A stretch of 9,527 bases of DNA from CAZYTO01 sp964650405 (GCA_964650405.1 CAZYTO010000229.1:1-9527); one strand, 5' to 3'. Positions 1-5,679 are shown, counted from the first letter of the stretch. Notes: generated from the sequence alone by a model not told the origin. A program made the numbers and translations.

Positions 1-1
1 G

Positions 2-403
2 GCTTATTGGGGCAGGTTGGCTTCCGTGCTTTAGGGCCGGTTCCGCGAGGCGGAGGCGTCGGGGCCGCAGTTCGGCGACCGCCGCACGTACCAGATGGAC
101 CCTGCCAACATCGGCGAAGCCATCCGGGAGATGGAGCTCGACGTCGAGGAAGGGGCCGACATGATCATGGTCAAGCCGGCCCTGTCGTATCTCGACGTCA
201 TCCGCGCCGCCCGCGAGAACTTCGACCTGCCCGTCGCCGCCTACAACGTCAGCGGCGAGTACTCGATGGTCAAGGCCGCGGCCGAGCGCGGCTGGATCGA
301 CGGCCCGCGCGTCATGAACGAGATCCTCACGTCGATCAAACGCGCCGGCGCCGACCTGATCATCACGTACCACGCGCTGGAGTTCGCGGAGGGCTCGAAG
401 TAG
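2..403 (+). CDS. hemB: Delta-aminolevulinic acid dehydratase (porphobilinogen synthase), C-terminal part
   Basis: HemB condenses two 5-aminolevulinate molecules into porphobilinogen in cytoplasmic tetrapyrrole (haem) synthesis. Only the last third is present; the 5' part lies beyond the left edge. The diagnostic HemB sequence FGDRRTYQMDPAN is followed by MVKPALSYLD, which holds the Schiff-base lysine, then VSGEYSMVKAA and the C-terminal SIKRAGADLIITYHA. The reading frame opens at base 2 and ends with TAG at 401-403. An in-frame TAG at 32-34 falls where HemB has the Tyr of the FYGPFREA motif. Nearby residues are also wrong in a way that suggests C-to-G base-call errors at a contig end (see findings), so I treat this as one gene and not as a pseudogene. 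The ATG at 95 is internal to the conserved sequence and is not the true start. The gene converges on the VOC gene. Confidence 0.95.
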
Positions 404-501
404 GGTAACGGGTACCGGGTAACGGGTATCGAGGACTCTTCGGCGACGACACCCGATACCCAATCAGGCGCCACGGACGGTACCCGCGGCCTGGTACCCG
501 C
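403..501. repeat. Convergent intergenic repeat block, GGGTAAC/GGTACCC type
   Basis: Between the convergent hemB and VOC genes lie two tandem 14-bp units, GGGTAACGGGTACC (403-416) and a one-base variant (417-430). GGGTATCG (424-431) pairs with CGATACCC (454-461) across a 22-base loop. GGTACCCGC is then repeated directly at 479-487 and 493-501. The hairpin could act as a bidirectional terminator, but there is no T-tract, so that role is inference. The hemB stop codon touches the first unit. Confidence 0.6.
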
Positions 502-508
502 TCGCCCG

Positions 509-943
509 TCACCGTCCCGCTGCGTGCGCCCGACGCTCGACTTCCTCGGGCGACACGTCTTCCACGTGCGAGGCCATCCACCACTGGTTGCCGTTCGAAT
601 CCAGCACGCCGCCGCTGCGGTCGCCGTAGAACTCCGTGCGCGGCTCGCGGACCGAGGTGGCGCCGGCGGCGATGGCGCGGCGGTACGTCTCGTCCACGTC
701 AGGCACGTACATGTACAGCGTGCCGGGGCGCGGGCCCCATTCCTCGCCGGCCTGGCCGAGCATGAGCTTCGAGTCGCCGATCTCCAGCTCGGCGTGGCCG
801 ACGCTGCCGTCGGGGCGGCCGTGCTGGTAGAGCACTTTCGCATCGAAGGCGCGTTTGCAGAACTCGATGAGCGCGGCGGCGTCGGGAACGGTGAGGTAGG
901 GCGTGAGCGTGCGATAACCGTCAGGAACAGGCTTGATCGTCAT
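509..943 (-). CDS. VOC-superfamily protein, PhnB/glyoxalase-like
   Basis: A 144-residue cytoplasmic protein of the vicinal oxygen chelate fold. It opens with KPVPDGYRTLTPYLTVPDA, then has GHAELEIGDSKLMLGQ in the middle and VLDSNGNQWWMASHVEDV near the C-terminus, the layout of PhnB-like proteins. The His and Glu of GHAE occupy the usual metal-ligand positions, but substrate and reaction cannot be told from sequence; many family members are uncharacterised or act as resistance or lyase enzymes. I chose the ATG at 943-941 because family proteins begin MxxKPIPDGY. The frame stays open further upstream, but that sequence is not family-like and runs into the palindromic repeat. No clear Shine-Dalgarno is visible. 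The gene stands alone, separated from the AraC gene by a repeat element. Confidence 0.9.
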   Translation of the reverse strand: MTIKPVPDGYRTLTPYLTVPDAAALIEFCKRAFDAKVLYQHGRPDGSVGHAELEIGDSKLMLGQAGEEWGPRPGTLYMYVPDVDETYRRAIAAGATSVREPRTEFYGDRSGGVLDSNGNQWWMASHVEDVSPEEVERRAHAAGR

Positions 944-1009
944 GATCACATGATCGGTCGCCGGAACGCCTGCGTCTTGTAAGAAAACGACGGGGACGGC
1001 GAACGGGAG

Positions 1010-1146
1010 GCGGGTGTAGACACGACTGCGTCGTGCCGAAATCCCGCGGGCGGACGGTGGCCCGCGTTCCCCGGATGACACGTCCACGGGGGTTCGGCAC
1101 GACGCAGTCGTGCCGACGGCACGACGCAGTCGTGCCTACACCCCGC
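1010..1146. repeat. Palindrome-bearing inverted-repeat element (family A)
   Basis: The 19-bp near-palindrome GGCACGACGCAGTCGTGCC (8-bp arms, 3-base loop) occurs twice in tandem at 1096-1114 and 1118-1136. It occurs once in the opposite orientation at 1019-1037, with one mismatch. The flanks are also mirrored: the run from 1010 to 1018 (GCGGGTGTA) matches the reverse complement of 1137-1146 with a one-base difference. The core between the arms holds a further inverted repeat, CGCGGGC (1045-1051) with GCCCGCG (1060-1066). It lies between the AraC and VOC genes, both read leftward. The form resembles REP/BIME-like or small non-autonomous mobile elements; no transposase is present. Confidence 0.8.
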
Positions 1147-1167
1147 AACCCGCTCGCCTCGCTGCGC

Positions 1168-1914
1168 TCAATCCCCCAGCGGCACGTGGTTCAGGTGCGG
1201 CGTATGGCTGGCCAGATACGCGGACGGGCTGAGTCCGGCGAAGGCGCGGAAGTCGTGGTTGAAGTGCGCCTGGTCGAAGTAGCCGCAGCCGAGGGCGACA
1301 TCGGCCAGATCGACCGCGGAGCGCCGGTGGATGCGGGAGAGGACGTCCTGGAAGCGGCGCACGCGGCAGTAGAGCTTCGGGGTGAGTCCCACTTCGTCGC
1401 GGAAGCGCTCGGCGAAGCGGCGCGAGCTCATGCCGATCTGCTCCGAGACGTCGCTCACGACCCGCGCGTCCGGACGTGCGAACTCGCGCAAGGCGAAGTC
1501 CACGGCGCCGTGTCGTTCCATCGGCTGCGCGAGCCGCCCCAGCAGTGCTTCCTCGAGGGCACGGAACTTCTCTTCGGCGGCCGGCGCTTCGAGGACGCGC
1601 GCGTGGACCTCATCCGCGTAGGCCCCCCAGAGGTCGCCGAGCGAGACATGGCGATTCTGCAGTTCGCCCGCAGGCACGCCGAGGAAGGGGAAGGCGCCGC
1701 CCGGCTTGAAGTGGATGCCCAGCACGCTGATCGTCTGCACGGCGTCGATGCTGAAGTATTCCGCGTGCGGACCGCAGACGACAGGGCCGCGGAAGGTGAG
1801 CGGATCGTGCTCGCGGCCGCGCGGATAAATGCGTCCCGTGTCGTCGCGCAGGCCGATGACCAGCTCCACCGTCCCCGCCGGCAATAGCCGCTCCGCCGAA
1901 CGCGTCCCGGCCAT
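1168..1914 (-). CDS. AraC-family transcriptional regulator (N-terminus interrupted by amber codon)
   Basis: Frame of 248 residues. Residues about 10-100 form the beta-rich N-terminal domain seen in many short AraC regulators (ERLLPAGTVELVIGL, then GIHFKPGGAFPFLG). Residues about 150-240 form the double helix-turn-helix DNA-binding domain, with IGMSSRRFAERFRDEVGLTPK in the first half and GYFDQAHFNHDFRAFAGLSP as the C-terminal AraC signature. The ligand and targets are unknown. Homology continues upstream of the ATG at 1914: the same frame encodes MQFFHHVPPHPLGDFVELFWP from an ATG at 1986, and only a TAG at 1923-1921 breaks it, at a position normally aromatic in this family. A protein restarted at 1914 would lack about 24 residues. 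The full-length start directly abuts the stop of the HesB-like gene, so it belongs to that operon. Confidence 0.85.
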   Translation of the reverse strand: MAGTRSAERLLPAGTVELVIGLRDDTGRIYPRGREHDPLTFRGPVVCGPHAEYFSIDAVQTISVLGIHFKPGGAFPFLGVPAGELQNRHVSLGDLWGAYADEVHARVLEAPAAEEKFRALEEALLGRLAQPMERHGAVDFALREFARPDARVVSDVSEQIGMSSRRFAERFRDEVGLTPKLYCRVRRFQDVLSRIHRRSAVDLADVALGCGYFDQAHFNHDFRAFAGLSPSAYLASHTPHLNHVPLGD

Positions 1915-1920
1915 GCCCTC

Positions 1921-1986
1921 CTAGGGCCAGAACAGCTCTACGAAATCGCCCAGCGGGTGCGGCGGCACGTGATGGAAGAACTGCAT
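1921..1986 (-). pseudogene. Detached 5' end of the AraC regulator (21 codons then TAG)
   Basis: ATG at 1986-1984 begins 21 codons reading MQFFHHVPPHPLGDFVELFW plus P, which is the expected N-terminus of this AraC subfamily, followed by TAG at 1923-1921 in the same frame as the downstream coding sequence. The start lies immediately after the TAG of the HesB-like gene with no gap, so it looks like the genuine start. Either a nonsense mutation or a single-base sequencing error (TAC or TAT to TAG) explains it. Confidence 0.75.
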
Positions 1987-2274
1987 CTATCCGCACCACA
2001 CCGCCGTCACCGCGTCGGGGTGATCGAGGGTGTAGCCGTCTTCTGCTTCGTCGTAGCGGATGACGGCGCCCGCGAGGCGGGAGGCGGCCATGTCGTCGAG
2101 GGCCACCTTGATGCCGTCCAGCTCGACGACGTGGTCATCGGCGAACGGTTCATCGGCGGTGGCCAGACGATAGCCGCTGCCGCCGCAACCGGTGGTGAAG
2201 GCGATGCGCAGCACGCGGCCGGCAAGGTCGCCCTTGAGGTGCGTGGCGGCGTCGGGGGCAAGGGCGATGTTCAT
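1987..2274 (-). CDS. HesB/IscA-family iron-sulfur accessory protein
   Basis: A 95-residue A-type carrier-like protein. Family members bind and hand on Fe-S clusters or iron in the cytoplasm. The fold signature is seen in RIAFTTGCGGSGYRLA (Cys30) and in the C-terminal WCG (Cys94). Classical IscA/ErpA proteins have a third cysteine in a C-terminal CGC motif; here only one C-terminal cysteine remains, so cluster binding may differ. The start ATG (2274-2272) overlaps the stop of the ferritin-like gene as ATGA, and its TAG stop is followed at once by the ATG of the AraC frame, so the three genes form a translationally coupled group. Proximity to ferredoxin and lipA fits Fe-S supply. The family assignment is firm; the client protein is inferred. 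Confidence 0.85.
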   Translation of the reverse strand: MNIALAPDAATHLKGDLAGRVLRIAFTTGCGGSGYRLATADEPFADDHVVELDGIKVALDDMAASRLAGAVIRYDEAEDGYTLDHPDAVTAVWCG

Positions 2275-2789
2275 TCGGTCACGCGGAGGCCGTGGACGAT
2301 GCGGGACTCCCCGTCCTCGCGGCTGAACCACTTCGGATCGAGCCGGATCAGCTCCAGCTCGCGCTCCAGCTCCACGATGTGGGCGCGCTTGCCGGAGGCG
2401 AGGTAGATGAGCAGGCTGCGGTCGGCCGGGCCGGCGCTCGCGCCCAGCTCGTTGAGCTTCTTCATCATCGTCCGCTCCCGGGCCACGAGAAACTCGCCCT
2501 TCTCCCGGTCGGACAGCTCGCCGCGGAGCATGTCCTCGAAGAGGAGGTCGCCGCCGAGCGTCACGCGGACGCGCGCCGAGCCGTTGGCGATGATCTTCAG
2601 CTCGATGAGGTCCCGCGCTTCCCGCTCGTCGACGGCGAACGACTTGAACACCTGCGCCACCATAGGATTGGCCAGGTTCTCGGCGAGCTTCTCGAACGTC
2701 TTGTACGCCTCCACGGTGTACTGGAGGATGAGGTTGAGCTGCTGTTCGGTGAGCGTGTTGGTTGCGGTGGTTGCGACGGCGACGGTCAT
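2271..2789 (-). CDS. Ferritin-like / rubrerythrin-like helical protein
   Basis: A 172-residue, mostly helical protein. LNLILQYTVEAYKTFEKLAE (about residues 18-37) and VFKSFAVDEREARDLIELKI (about 47-66) resemble the first two helices of the rubrerythrin/ferritin-like four-helix bundle. ARERTMMKKLNELGA and LASGKRAHIVELERELE could supply the other two. In rubrerythrins helix 2 carries ExxH; here the equivalent DEREARD has no histidine, so a diiron centre is doubtful. No rubredoxin-like CxxC domain is present. The ATG at 2789 is supported by an AAGGGG Shine-Dalgarno-like stretch just upstream. It overlaps the HesB-like gene by 4 bases. A role in iron storage or oxidative stress is inferred from fold and neighbour, not demonstrated. 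Confidence 0.65.
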   Translation of the reverse strand: MTVAVATTATNTLTEQQLNLILQYTVEAYKTFEKLAENLANPMVAQVFKSFAVDEREARDLIELKIIANGSARVRVTLGGDLLFEDMLRGELSDREKGEFLVARERTMMKKLNELGASAGPADRSLLIYLASGKRAHIVELERELELIRLDPKWFSREDGESRIVHGLRVTE

Positions 2790-2797
2790 GGATACCC

Positions 2798-2966
2798 CTT
2801 CTTCAGTGCCGAGTGCAGAGTGCCGAGTGCCGAGGAGAAGGGTGCAACCCCTCGGCAATCGGCACCCGGAGCTCGGCACTCAACTCGATCTCTTCTGCTT
2901 CTCAGTGCCGATTGCAGAGTGCCAGTGGTGGCGCTTGTTCTCCTCGGCACTCAGAACTCGGCACTG
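2798..2966. repeat. AGTGCCGAG-type hairpin repeats, two related blocks
   Basis: The whole gap between the ferredoxin and ferritin-like genes consists of repeat words. CAGTGCCGA followed by TGCAGAGTGCC starts at 2804 and again at 2903, so the block is duplicated about 100 bases apart. Each copy is followed by the inverted form: CTCGGCACTCA at 2872-2882, and CTCGGCACTCA with ACTCGGCACTG at 2943-2966. Each copy can fold into a long imperfect hairpin. The block ends within about 10 bases of the Shine-Dalgarno of the ferritin-like gene, so it would be in the leader of any transcript reading through from fdx. Confidence 0.75.
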
Positions 2967-2969
2967 TCT

Positions 2970-3248
2970 CTACTCGATTTTCGCTACTTTCACGATCACG
3001 TCCCCCGCCAGGCGCGACTGGCAGCTCAGGCGATAGGGGGCTTCGATCTCTTTGTACGTCTCGTCCGGGGTGGGCGGGGAGAGCTGCTCCCAGCCGTCAA
3101 TCACTTCGACCCGACAGGTGCCGCACGCGCCGTCGCCTCCGCAGACATGACTGATGGTCACGTTCATGTCCAGGGCGCAGGAGAGGAGCGTCTTTCCCGT
3201 GGGAAACTCTGCCGCCTTTCCCTCATCGACGAAGATTACACGCGGCAT
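2970..3248 (-). CDS. 2Fe-2S ferredoxin
   Basis: A 92-residue plant/ISC-type ferredoxin, a soluble electron carrier. Ligands are Cys36, Cys42, Cys45 and Cys76, in CGGDGACGTCRV and LSCQSRL, giving the C-x5-C-x2-C-x30-C spacing. The N-terminal beta-grasp sequence PRVIFVDEGK and the C-terminal GDVIVKVAKIE complete the fold. Its length is normal. The start ATG (3248-3246) has no Shine-Dalgarno. TATAGAAT lies 9 bases upstream of it (3265-3258, minus strand), a possible -10 element giving a nearly leaderless message. The inverted-repeat element separates it from lipA. It could feed electrons to LipA or to Fe-S assembly, but this is inference from position; other acceptors are equally possible. Confidence 0.92.
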   Translation of the reverse strand: MPRVIFVDEGKAAEFPTGKTLLSCALDMNVTISHVCGGDGACGTCRVEVIDGWEQLSPPTPDETYKEIEAPYRLSCQSRLAGDVIVKVAKIE

Positions 3249-3282
3249 TGGCGGCGCATTCTATAACGTCCGTTTTGAGTTT

Positions 3283-3453
3283 ACTCTGAGCGTGGGTGGT
3301 GGACGGGTGGGAGCGAAGAGTCAGATCCCGGCATACCCAACAGTTGCCACTTGCGAGTCCCTTCGACAGGAGATGGGCAGTGCGAACATCAGCCCACGGA
3401 AGTACCACGCTTTGACTCTTCGCTCCCACCCTTCCGCCGGCCTCGCTCAGAGT
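3283..3453. repeat. 171-bp inverted-repeat element with 41-bp imperfect arms
   Basis: The left arm spans 3283-3323 and the right arm 3413-3453, exactly mirrored in length. The outer 10 bases match perfectly (ACTCTGAGCG with CGCTCAGAGT). The next 12 bases do not match. The inner 19 bases match perfectly (GGGTGGGAGCGAAGAGTCA with its complement). The 89-base centre shows no ORF of note. The right arm overlaps the 3' end of lipA and contains its TGA. The shape is that of a MITE-like or BIME-like element, and its transcript would form a strong stem that could end lipA transcription. Confidence 0.8.
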
Positions 3454-4355
3454 GACCGGAGCGCCCGGTGCGCCATGTACGAGCTCCGCACCAGCGGCGC
3501 CGACTCGACGTGGGCGAATCCGAGCTCCTTCGCTCTCCGTCCCAGCTCCGCGAACTCCTCGGGGGAGTAATAGCGGCGGACGGGGTGGTGGTTGCCGGTG
3601 GGAGCGAGGTACTGGCCCATGGTGAAGATGTCGACGCCGGCGGCGCGCAGGTCGGCCGCGGTGGCAAGAATCTCGTCTTCGGTCTCACCGAGGCCGAGCA
3701 TGATCGACGACTTCGTACGCATGGCCCCAGTTCGTTCATCTGCGGTTCGCTCGTCCGAGGCCCAGCGCAGGATGTCGAGGGACCGCCGGTACTTTGCCAC
3801 TGGCCGCACGGCAGGGTAGAGGCGCGGCACGGTCTCCACGTTGTGCGCCAGGACCTCAGGGGCGGCGGCGATGACGGTACGGAGCGCGTCGCGGTTGCCT
3901 TCGAGGTCGGAGATGAGCACTTCGACCGCCGCCTGCGTCCGCTCGCGCACGGCGCGGACCGTGGCGGCCATGTGCTCCGCGCCGCCGTCCGGCAGATCAT
4001 CCCGGTTGACCATGGTGATCACCGCGTGGCGGACGTTCATCTTCGCCACCGCCTCGGCCACGCGCCGCGGCTCGTCAGCGTCGGTGGCCAGCGGCTTGCC
4101 CTTGCCCACCGCGCAGAACGTGCAGCGGCGCGTGCAGATCTCGCCGAGGACCATGAAGGTGGCCGTGCCCGCATTCCAGCACTCGAAGATATTCGGGCAG
4201 CGCGCTTCCTGGCAGACCGTGTTCAGGGCCAGGTCGTTCATCAGCTTCGACACCGGGAGCTGGTCGAGATCGCCCGGGACGCGGACCTTCAGCCACGCGG
4301 GACGGTGCCCGGCGCGGCGGTTGATGGGGGTGGCTTTGGGGTCGGCGGCGGTCAT
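3447..4355 (-). CDS. lipA: Lipoyl synthase
   Basis: A 302-residue radical SAM enzyme that inserts two sulfur atoms into octanoyl groups bound to E2 and GcvH proteins, the last step of lipoate synthesis. The auxiliary-cluster cysteines are Cys48, Cys53 and Cys59 in CQEARCPNIFECW. The radical SAM CxxxCxxC is Cys74, Cys78 and Cys81 in CTRRCTFC. The C-terminal RSSY (290-293) supplies the serine ligand of the auxiliary cluster. All key residues are intact. The sequence WASDERTADERTGAMR (about 198-213) appears about six residues longer than this loop in typical LipA and holds a DERTA/DERTG duplication. The gene follows lipB-Nudix by 15 bases, so they are almost certainly co-transcribed. The stop codon lies inside the arm of the adjacent inverted repeat, so the last codons may have been altered by that element. 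Confidence 0.97.
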   Translation of the reverse strand: MTAADPKATPINRRAGHRPAWLKVRVPGDLDQLPVSKLMNDLALNTVCQEARCPNIFECWNAGTATFMVLGEICTRRCTFCAVGKGKPLATDADEPRRVAEAVAKMNVRHAVITMVNRDDLPDGGAEHMAATVRAVRERTQAAVEVLISDLEGNRDALRTVIAAAPEVLAHNVETVPRLYPAVRPVAKYRRSLDILRWASDERTADERTGAMRTKSSIMLGLGETEDEILATAADLRAAGVDIFTMGQYLAPTGNHHPVRRYYSPEEFAELGRRAKELGFAHVESAPLVRSSYMAHRALRSL

Positions 4356-4370
4356 TGTCAGGTTGCGAGG

Positions 4371-5465
4371 TTACGTGGTAGCGGGGTCGCTGAATTGGCG
4401 GGCTGCTTCCAACTGCTCTAACGCCTCGCGGTCATCAGTCCAGCGGATCTTTTCATACGCTTCGTCGAATCGGAACCATCCCCACTCGTCGTGCTCCTCG
4501 GGGTCGATGCGTATCGGCAGCGTGGAGTCGAGTTGCGCCGCGAAACAGACTTCGCTGGCCACGATGGGCGGCTGATAGCGTCCGGCGAGGTAGTCAGACT
4601 CGATGAGGAACGACTGCGTCAGCTTCATCGCCTCCGGTTCGCGGCGATGCCCGGTCTCCTCGGCGATCTCGCGGCGCGCCGTGGCATGCGGTAGCTCGCC
4701 GTCTTCGATCGAGCCGGTGATCGGCTGCCAGAAGCCGCCGCGCTCTGGCCGGCGATGGAGGAGCAGCACGCGGTCGCCGTCGTGCACGAGCACTTTGACC
4801 AGGCGGAGGGTCTCCTCCACCGGCACGAGCTCCCGCTCGAAGACCTCCGCGAACTTCTCCGCGGCGACGGCCCGTACTTCATCCATGTCGATCTGCCGTC
4901 CCCTGAGTCGGGCCATCGACGTGACGCCGGTGCCGTGCAGGCCGCACGGCGTGATGAGGCGGAAGTGGTCGAGGTTCGTATTGACGTTGAGGGCGAAGCC
5001 GTGCGACGTCACCCAGCGGGCGATGCGCACGCCGATGGCGGCGATCTTGTCGTTGCCGACCCAGATGCCGCGCTTGCCCTCCATCCGTGACGCCGAGATG
5101 CCGAACGCCGCCACGGTGCGGATGAGCACCTCCTCGACGTTGGTCACGTACTTGCGCACGTCGCGGCGCCCTTCGCCGAGGTGAATGATCGGATAGCCGA
5201 CGAGCTGGCCGGGGCCGTGATACGTGATGTCCCCGCCGCGTGTCGTCTCGAAGAACCGCACCCGGTCTGCCGCGAGCGCCTCCGGAGTCGCCAGCAGATT
5301 CGCCGCATCGCCGCCGCGCCCAAGCGTGATCACCGGCGGGTGCTCGAGCAGGAGCAACTGATCGTCGAGCAACTCCCCCTGCCGCATCTCCATCAGCTTC
5401 GCCTGCAGGGCCAGCCCGTTCTCGTACGTGACGAGGTGAAGGTTGCGGAGGTCGCAGCGGCGCAT
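4371..5465 (-). CDS. lipB: Octanoyltransferase LipB fused to a C-terminal Nudix hydrolase domain
   Basis: A 364-residue two-domain protein. Residues 1 to about 215 are LipB, which moves octanoyl from acyl carrier protein to lipoyl-domain lysines. RGGDITYHGPGQ (76-87), Lys140 in NDKIAAIGVRI and the catalytic Cys174 in ITPCGLHGTG are present. Residues about 222-364 are a Nudix domain: the box runs from Gly251 to His273 (G-x5-E-x7-REIAEETGH), preceded by GGFWQPITG. This resembles dihydroneopterin triphosphate pyrophosphatase (NudB) more than MutT, but the substrate is unproven. Typical LipB ends near 210-240 residues. I chose ATG 5465 because homology starts there; the upstream open frame only translates tandem repeats. 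TATACC lies 8 bases upstream and there is no Shine-Dalgarno. lipA follows 15 bases after the stop. Confidence 0.93.
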   Translation of the reverse strand: MRRCDLRNLHLVTYENGLALQAKLMEMRQGELLDDQLLLLEHPPVITLGRGGDAANLLATPEALAADRVRFFETTRGGDITYHGPGQLVGYPIIHLGEGRRDVRKYVTNVEEVLIRTVAAFGISASRMEGKRGIWVGNDKIAAIGVRIARWVTSHGFALNVNTNLDHFRLITPCGLHGTGVTSMARLRGRQIDMDEVRAVAAEKFAEVFERELVPVEETLRLVKVLVHDGDRVLLLHRRPERGGFWQPITGSIEDGELPHATARREIAEETGHRREPEAMKLTQSFLIESDYLAGRYQPPIVASEVCFAAQLDSTLPIRIDPEEHDEWGWFRFDEAYEKIRWTDDREALEQLEAARQFSDPATT

Positions 5466-5508
5466 GCCGGTTGGGTATACGCGAGGCACGGGACGGGCAT
5501 TCCCGGAT

Positions 5509-5559
5509 CGCTGATTCGCGTGGTCGCTGATTCGCCTATTCGCATAGTCGCTCATTCGC
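5509..5559. repeat. Short tandem repeats, CGCTGATTCGC type
   Basis: CGCTGATTCGC occurs at 5509-5519 and 5525-5535, and a one-base variant CGCTCATTCGC at 5549-5559, with a partial copy CTATTCGC between at 5536-5543. They lie just upstream of lipB-Nudix. The lipB frame stays open through them, which could mislead automatic start selection. Confidence 0.65.
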
Positions 5560-5574
5560 AAACCGGCGCGGCCT

Positions 5575-5674
5575 GTGGAGAACGGACAATCCTGTCCATC
5601 AAATCCTGAAGCTGCTCAAATGCCGGCGTTGGGGATGTCTCGCTGGGGGACGGACAGGATTGTCCGTCCTCCAC
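5575..5674. repeat. Palindrome-bearing inverted-repeat element (family B)
   Basis: Two 23-bp arms, 5575-5597 and 5652-5674, are inverted copies with one mismatch, around a 54-base centre. Each arm contains the small palindrome GGACAATCCTGTCC or its complement (5-bp arms, 4-base loop). The arrangement copies that of the element at 1010-1146, although the sequence is unrelated. It lies between the TPR metallopeptidase stop and lipB, and could fold in RNA as a terminator-like stem. Confidence 0.8.
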
Positions 5675-5679
5675 TCCCG

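Noticed and set aside
424..461. Intrinsic terminator between hemB and the VOC gene
   Set aside because: The hairpin is real, but neither side has a T-tract, so I list it only as a repeat.
32..1923. Reassignment of TAG to tyrosine, since both odd TAGs (32-34 and 1923-1921) fall where Tyr or another aromatic is expected
   Set aside because: hemB, the HesB-like gene, fdx, the metallopeptidase and E2 all end with TAG at the expected protein length, so TAG is a normal stop here.
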